Assembly: GCF_010093535.1 (NCBI RefSeq)
Contig: NW_022985167.1
Location: forward strand, 1,469,335-1,533,334
Reading direction: 5' to 3'
Length of the DNA stretch: 64,000 nucleotides
From: Lindgomyces ingoldianus
Lineage: Eukaryota > Ascomycota > Dothideomycetes > Pleosporales > Lindgomycetaceae
In this document: positions 57,715-64,000 of the stretch, one piece after another
How positions within the stretch are numbered: the first letter of the stretch is position 1
Layout: each line of letters begins with the position of its first letter
Position numbers and translations under genes: made by a program
The notes under the pieces: generated by a model
What the model saw: the letters and a program-made list of their open reading frames with translations, nothing else
What the model was told of the DNA's origin: nothing
The model's database searches: none

Positions 57715-58400
57715 TTGGTGAGACTAGGGGCATAGGATGTAGACGCATTGATACCCAGGCCGGCGTTTGTTCCTTAGTAGAGATTGCTGCGAACATCTTG
57801 GTTGCCTATTCAATCGCATCAACCGGCGCAATAGAAGATGGAATGACGTTGTCCAGTTTGTTTCTTTCGATAGGGATGAGATCCTCAAAAGTTGTTTCAG
57901 TCACCACTCCCATTGCTTGCCCACCTGGGTGGGTGGAGATTTTGATATCATGTGATTTCTCCCACCAGTTGCAATCAGAAGAGCATTATGCATCTCCACA
58001 TCAATTAACTCCCATATTTCTTTGCCATTTCCATCTCTTATCTTATCCATATCCAATGTCCCAATCCGTTCCATGGTTGTCACTCAGTAGGGCGCGCCAA
58101 GCAGATAACAGAAGGCGGTCAATTGCAGCAGAATGTCATCACAAAAGGTTCACTGCGCCCATCCGTGAATAGCCGTTTCTGCTCTCAACCACAGATCGTC
58201 ACCTGTGTTATTCCGGGCTCAGAACCGCGACTTATCAGGTACTTATAGGGTAATCGATACTACGTACCCCTCTGTCAGCTGCCCTGGTTTGGAGATATTT
58301 AACCTACGATTCCGACCATTCCATCCTGGGGACCTCTCCACTCTTCAGTTTCCTCTATCTGTTTGTTTACTCCCTATTGAGAACATCAGGGTGTATCAAC
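57715..58400. other. Intergenic RAM2 / serine dehydratase
   Basis: 686 nt; no coding region is supported. It holds the RAM2 3' end and the promoter and C/T-rich leader of the dehydratase gene. Confidence 0.5.
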
Positions 58401-59857
58401 ATGACGGTCAAAGAAACTCTCATCTCCTCTCAGGCACAGAAGAAGCCATGGATCGAGACGCCGTTAAAGGAATCTTACGCGCTGTCTCAAGCAGCTGGAT
58501 GGTACGATCTCACTCTCTTTCCTTTCCGGTCCAGCCAGCTGTTCTTAGGTTTGTCAGACTTTACTGGTGCACTGCCATTCCATTCTCTGTTCTTCTATAC
58601 GTGCAGGTCTAGATCAACTGCAGGATAAGCAATTCTAAATCGTAGAAGTAAAGTCTTCCTCAAACTCGAAAACCTCCAACCATCAGGTTCATTCAAGTCT
58701 CGGTATGTATTAGACTCCCTTTCTCAATCGCACCCCTTTGCATGCAATCTTTTTCTGCAGTCTTGACTAGAAACCTAACCTTTTCACAGAGGCATCGGCA
58801 ACTACATCCTCTGTCGCCTGGAGGAGTTGCCTGATCGTAGTGCTCAGCCACACATCTTCTCTTCCAGTGGTGGGAATGCTGGACTTGCTGCCGTTCATGC
58901 TTCTCGCACTCTAGGACTCCCTTGCACGGTTGTCGTTCCGCTGTCCACGAAGCCGTTGATGATCTCGAAGCTTAAGGCTGCTGGTGCGTATGAAGTTATA
59001 CAGCATGGACCGACGTGGAAGGATGCAGATTCGTATTTAAGGAAGGAGGTTATGGCCAAGGTAAGTGCGACGTTGTTCCTTTATCATGATCTAATTTCCT
59101 CTTCCATTTAGATTAGAATCTTCGATCCTTCGTCTTCCGTCTTCTATCCGCGTCGTGCCCGTTTGAATCACTTTCCTCACATTGCAATTAGGCCGGCTCT
59201 TCAGCTATCTATGCGCCTCCTTTCGACCACCCAGACATCTGGACCGGCAACAGCACGCTCATTGACGAAATTGCGTCTCAACTTCCCGGACCAAGCGCCC
59301 AACCTGACGTGGTGATCTGTTCGGTAGGCGGCGGGGGTCTCTTCAACGGTGTATGCCAAGGCCTCGACGACCTGGGTATGTCTTCCACTACCGTCCTTGC
59401 TCTCGAAACAGATGGCGCCCAGAGCTTGAATAAGAGCCTTGAGGCTGGCCAACTCATTACTTTACCGGGCATCACATCTCAGGCCACAAGTCTCGGTGCG
59501 ACACGAGTGACGCAACGCACATTGGACTACGCGCTCCGGGAGAACGTGAGGAGCGTTGTGTTGCCCGATGCCGAGGCTGCGATGGGCTGTTGGCGGCTTG
59601 CGGACGATGAGCGGATTATGGTGGAGATGGCGAGTGGAATTAATGTTGCGCTGTGCTATGATGGACGGCTGGAGAGAGTGTTGGGGAGAAAGGTGAAGCC
59701 CGAGGAGAAGGTTGTTATTGTGTTGTGTGGTGGGAGTAATGTTACTGTTGACATGTTGAGGGTGTGGAGGGAGGAATTTGCTTTGGTGGAGGAGAGTTTG
59801 AGAAATGGTATTGGAGAGGTGCCGAGTCGGGTTACGGCACCGAATGGGAACCACTAA
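58401..59857 (+). CDS. L-serine/threonine dehydratase (PLP-dependent), 363 aa
   Basis: Deaminates L-serine (and usually L-threonine) to pyruvate or 2-oxobutyrate; cytosolic. Exons are 58401-58501, 58649-58702, 58790-59060 and 59192-59857; introns are 147, 87 and 131 nt. The first intron uses an AAG acceptor (TAGAAG), chosen because it restores QAAGCKVFLKLENLQPSGSF; the nearby TAG acceptor would create a stop. The PLP lysine is Lys50 in SGSFKSRG. Also seen are the substrate loop SSSGGNAGLA, the glycine-rich phosphate-binding SVGGGGLFNG and the closing CGGSNVTVDML. The size matches the short fungal/animal serine dehydratases (CHA1-type) without an ACT domain. Serine versus threonine preference cannot be read from the sequence. 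Confidence 0.93.
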
Positions 59858-61689
59858 GGGGCGTAAAAGGTGGTGATTAGAGTAGAGCATTTCCATTTTT
59901 GGTATAGATATGGTTGGCGTTTTTTTGTACTACAAGACCGTCCCAGAGCGTAATCTAAGGAGTCTTCCTATTAGTTGTCTGTCTCTTTCAAATCTTTCAA
60001 ACTGTTCCATTCTAGAGTATAATCTAAACCTTACTACTACATTACAAGCAATCCAAGCCTCTCCACAGCAAACTTCATCCAATACAACTCTTTAACCTCG
60101 GTCGGAACGCCCCGTGATTTTCCTTACCCTAAGCATCTAATCGATCCACAACAAAGCAACCGCACACGTTGCCACAGGGAACCACTGAAGCCCCAATGAA
60201 AGCTTGAACATCTAGCAATCTATTCTTTCGCAAAGACATGTTGAAAATTCTGAGAGATGGACATATGACCGCTAGGGGATACGAAGGTGACAGTAAGCAG
60301 CTCTCATCCAAACGCGTTTGGCCATTGGAGGTAAAGGCATAGCAGGGTATTACCGATTAACTACGTTTGCGTGGTTGGAGGTACATCCGAGGAACTAGAG
60401 GACTCCGATAACGGTGCAGCCTACGCGGCCTCGTTTTCTGACCTTTACTGTAGCCTCCTCTGTCCCTTGAGAGGTATTTATAGGAAGAGTTTACGCGATG
60501 ATGGAGCTGTAGTTTGACTTCTATAATCCTGTACCACGACCCGTATGCCACCGTCCTCTATTGTTGAACTTTGTATTTTGGGGGTGCGATTCTCTCTTAA
60601 TTTCACATACCCCTTAATCCGTAAATATATCACATACGGAGTCATCACCGTTACCAAAGTCGCTGCTGCTGACATCGCCATCATTTAAACACTAAGCCAC
60701 ACAGATGTCTAGTGTTCCTGGCAGCGATAAATTTCTGGCGATGCTACCAATACTGTAGCTCGCTGCATCATACTAACCACCAGGTTCGGTTTCTTGTTTT
60801 ACTCGATTTCCAGAATCGGAGCGGTTGTCGTATAATTAGAAGCGCGTACTTAGTGTACTCGGTGGTAATGTGCGAGACGAAGCAAATGGCGCCGTGGGGG
60901 AGAGAGTAACCTTTTGCTTCGAGCCGGTTTTGGGCGGCGAGGGAGGTGAGGAAATGGTCGTAAGTGGAGAAGTCAGTACGCAGGGAGAGATGGGACAGAA
61001 GGCGTATCCTACGTGTTCAGAGCGACGAGGTTCTAGATGTTCTCGTGGAAAAGCGGGGAAAAAAAGATAAGGTGTTGGGGTCTTGTATATGTCGTCCAAA
61101 TTCGCCATATTGAAGTATGTTTCCACAAGCCATCTGTGGCGTTTGGCGGAGACCTCCTCCTGCCGTGGTACCTTACTGAACTCGTTCCGTTGTAGTAGTG
61201 TTCCGACTCTTATGCTTCAGTCATTTGCAAACGAAGAGCGGGGAAGGAAGGAATCTTTTCTCCTCTATTAACAAACATTTTCCTGTTAATTATTTCATAC
61301 TCCGTGCTTTAATCTTCCTTCAAATCTCAGTTACCCATTGGAATTTCAGTATGTGACCTACTTAGGCCGTAGACTGAGAAGCGGTTGCACTTGAACGAAT
61401 GCCATCCACGATCTCAACACCGCCACTTCGTGAGCTGAACCAAGTTTCAGCATTCATAGATGGTGTTAGTGAAAAGGGGGCTTTTAGAGGTGCCTACTGC
61501 TAGTGTGATTCACGAGCTTACTGAATACAAGATTTTGAGAGGGAGGAGTTGTGCAGGGGCCGGTGAATCGATTTCGTTGAAAAAGACATCTGGAAAGGAC
61601 GTCTATCAAGATCAAGGGACAACGCAGTCAGTGAAATACCGCCACCGGATTATATGTGCGCTAGACTCTTCAACTCCTTTGCATTACCA
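59858..61689. other. 1.8-kb gene-free stretch
   Basis: No gene is supported. Only short frames are present, some ATG-started (61460-61693, 77 codons) but without splice or motif support. It lies between two convergent genes. Confidence 0.45.
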
Positions 61690-62985
61690 CTAATAGTTAA
61701 GCTCACACGTCGTGACATCTTCGATGAAATGCTTCTCTCGATAACTTCTTGTCCACCACAGATACCACGGGATAATATTCATCTTAATCTTATGCCCAAG
61801 CCACCCGACATCCTGCACCGTCTTGACCACATTCTGACTCTCATTATACGCAATATCGATACGTTCTCTTCTCAAGCTCTCATACGCATTAAACGCCTCT
61901 TTCACAGGGGCGCCGTTGTTCTTCTCCATCCATCGTCCCACACAGCGAGCGAATAGCACGCCATCTTCGAAAACGATGCCCGTCGATTCGCCTTGTGGTG
62001 GCATGGCATGTGCAGAGTCTCCAATCAGCATGACGCGATCCGTAGCCCACTTTCCGCCCGCGGAGAGCGTGAAGACAGGCCATAAGAATAGATCCTCTGC
62101 GTCCGCAATCAGATGTGGGATCAAGTCTAATGCAGCGGGGCTGTATCTTTCCAGCATATCTCTGCGAGTATTCTCTGCATCCTTGCCCGCGGCTTTCCAT
62201 CCGTCTCTTGATGCGATTTCCGGGACCTGCATGAGTGCACCAACGTAGACTGAGTCTTTATCTTCGTTGTGAAACGAGGTGAGTAAGATACCTCTTCGAC
62301 CAAAGTTCATCCCTGTCGTCTCGAAGTGCGTTTCCTCAAAGCCACCGGACTCTGTTTTCCTTCGTTTTGCGAACCCAAAGGCATTGCAGATGCCGGAATA
62401 CACACTTTTCCGCTCCGGCTCCACGTGCGTGAGACGGGCCACGGAGTGAATGCCATCGCAGCCGACAAGGATATCTGCACTCACTTTTCCGCCGCCGGCA
62501 AACTTGATTTCAACGCCGTTGATGTCTTCCTGGATGTCTACTGTCTTCTTTCCGCACACAAGCTTGATGTTGTCGTGTTTCTCGATTGCTGCCAATACTC
62601 CTTTTAACGCCTCCCCCCTTGTGATTCTGAGTGCTGTGAAGGGTGGTTCGCCCAGGCCTCTGCCAACCGGGCCTCGGAAACTGCTTTCAGCTAGCCGGGC
62701 GCCAGTGTACAGGTCGAAGACTTCAACGGCGAGACATTCTTTGCCATAATTTCTAGCGCGGATTTCCTGTAGAGCGCCGAGGTGGTTCAAGAGACGAAGT
62801 GCGTTCGGCGTGAGGTTCACGGCCCCGCCAATGGTTGCAGGCTCGGGTCTGATCTCGTAGATAGTTATTTGAGGAAGAGGGAACTGTGAAGGCGAGTATT
62901 TTGTCAAGGAAAGTGCAGTTGTGAGACCGGCGATACCGCCACCTAGGATGATGACTTTTAAGGGTTGCTGTGGGGTCGAAGGCAT
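61690..62985 (-). CDS. FAD-dependent monooxygenase (salicylate-hydroxylase-like), 431 aa
   Basis: Group A flavoprotein hydroxylase. Single exon; the first ATG is at 62985 (MPSTPQQPLK), since the open frame upstream of it begins with GTG. It has the N-terminal dinucleotide-binding fold VIILGGGIAGLTTALSL, the DG motif (VGCDGIHSVAR) and the second FAD motif (LIGDSAHAMPPQGESTG). In the family these bind FAD and NAD(P)H. Members act on aromatic substrates, either in catabolism (salicylate to catechol) or in secondary metabolism. No polyketide synthase, P450 or regulator lies next to it within the window. The C-terminal WLGHKIKMNIIPWYLWW is common in the fungal subgroup. The true substrate is unknown. 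Confidence 0.88.
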   Translation of the reverse strand: MPSTPQQPLKVIILGGGIAGLTTALSLTKYSPSQFPLPQITIYEIRPEPATIGGAVNLTPNALRLLNHLGALQEIRARNYGKECLAVEVFDLYTGARLAESSFRGPVGRGLGEPPFTALRITRGEALKGVLAAIEKHDNIKLVCGKKTVDIQEDINGVEIKFAGGGKVSADILVGCDGIHSVARLTHVEPERKSVYSGICNAFGFAKRRKTESGGFEETHFETTGMNFGRRGILLTSFHNEDKDSVYVGALMQVPEIASRDGWKAAGKDAENTRRDMLERYSPAALDLIPHLIADAEDLFLWPVFTLSAGGKWATDRVMLIGDSAHAMPPQGESTGIVFEDGVLFARCVGRWMEKNNGAPVKEAFNAYESLRRERIDIAYNESQNVVKTVQDVGWLGHKIKMNIIPWYLWWTRSYREKHFIEDVTTCELNY

Positions 62986-64000
62986 TGTTGGAGCGGGCGG
63001 TTTCACAAAGGAAATTACATCGAGGAGTTGGGGTGCAAGTCGGAATTGATGCTTTTAAGTTTTCCGAGTCAATCGGAAGTCCGATGAGGCTGTGCATGTA
63101 ATTGATCCGTTCCCCTGGGTGGCACACCAGTGCCAGGGCTGACGGTGAGCATGTCTGTGATACGCCGAGGCATCGGCAAAGTTGGGGAACCGGTTATGTG
63201 ATAACGGGGAGGATGAACGAAATAAGCAAGTACACGCTGTGTCAGGAGTGGCATATGGACGGATGTGGATAGAAATGGGTGATAGGACATGAAGGAGCCG
63301 GAAGTGGGCTCTACTGAATTACTAGGAATATGCTTATACCCTGGTCGCTTCCGAATCAAGCACCCCGGAAACCTGAGGTTAGGACCTCTATTTAACTGGG
63401 AGTTTGAATCTGGGCATTGAGGATACCAGATCAGGGAAATATGTCCTCTGTGTTATCAGAATGGAATTTCATCAATACATATTTTTTCACATTTATTCTA
63501 AAACCACAACCTCGTAAAATGGCCGCTTATCCTTATTTTGAAACTGCACAAGGAATGCTTCCGCCTGCATCACAGAGTGGGAGGCCATTGAATTAAAAAA
63601 CTAACACCACGCAGCAGCACTCTGCTATAGGGAAAGGTCAACTCAACGTTAGTAAAGGGTAATTCTCTCCTTCAATTCACTTTATTATGTCGTTGAATAA
63701 TTGTAGTTGGGCTTTATTTTAGTCACATTCTGCTGTTAGTATTCGCAACCTAAATATGTGTTCGCTTCTACTCCGCGCCTATTCTAATCTAGTGAAACCC
63801 GCGTGTAGAAGGTTCACCTCCTGGAGTTGATATATTAGCTGTCAAGGCAACTTGTGACACCCTGCATCACTATGTAAGGCCTTTCGGGGAAGCCTTCCTA
63901 GGAAACCCCAATACTGATCATGTGATGGCGCATAGACCTCGCGCTGTCACTCAAGCCATCCCAATCAAATATTGCTGGAACATGTTCAGCTTCCCCCTTT
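62986..64000. other. Gene-free end of the window
   Basis: No coding region is supported. The first part is probably the monooxygenase promoter. The 63400-63850 part is A/T-rich with short repeats such as AAAGGTCAACTC, but no terminal repeats or target duplications were recognised. Confidence 0.45.

Overview
The window comes from a filamentous ascomycete (Pezizomycotina). The signs are split genes with mostly 47-130 nt GT-AG introns, tightly packed monocistronic genes on both strands, fungal-only families (EXS/ERD1, fungal MFS and F-box proteins, NuA4 VID21) and a dispersed 5S rRNA-type gene. Gene content would fit Dothideomycetes, but the class is only a guess.

Layout. 1-9.5 kb: 5' part of CDC6 (replication licensing), a TATA-driven orphan gene, a fungal membrane glycoprotein, a CobW-type metal GTPase divergent from a small Q/G-rich protein, an unknown protein, and ATG5 (autophagy). 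9.9-18 kb: MSH3 (mismatch repair, convergent with ATG5), an F-box protein, small hypotheticals and an ERD1/EXS protein. 18-21.2 kb is nearly empty, with one orphan exon-like block. 21.2-38.7 kb: a DHA1-type MFS exporter, VID21/EAF1 (NuA4 scaffold) divergent from MAK11 (60S biogenesis), then two divergent transporters of probable vacuolar location (cation-chloride VHC1 and an AVT-type amino-acid transporter). 38.7-50.7 kb: a divergent 5S rRNA-like gene, GFA1 (chitin/UDP-GlcNAc precursor), RIB4 (lumazine synthase) and SET1 (H3K4 methyltransferase). 51.7-56 kb: a short-chain dehydrogenase gene split by a complete 3,076-bp hAT transposon. 56.8-64 kb: RAM2 (prenyltransferase alpha subunit), an L-serine dehydratase and an FAD monooxygenase.

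Most genes are core housekeeping and form no metabolic cluster. The accessory signals are the hAT insertion (8-bp target duplication, 21-bp perfect inverted repeats, transposase with two in-frame stops), the divergent 5S gene and a few orphan ORFs. Exon boundaries were worked out by hand from splice signals, reading phase and family conservation, and every multi-exon total given is a whole number of codons. No tool or database was available. Function calls rest on recognised family motifs, and no organism-level identity was confirmed.
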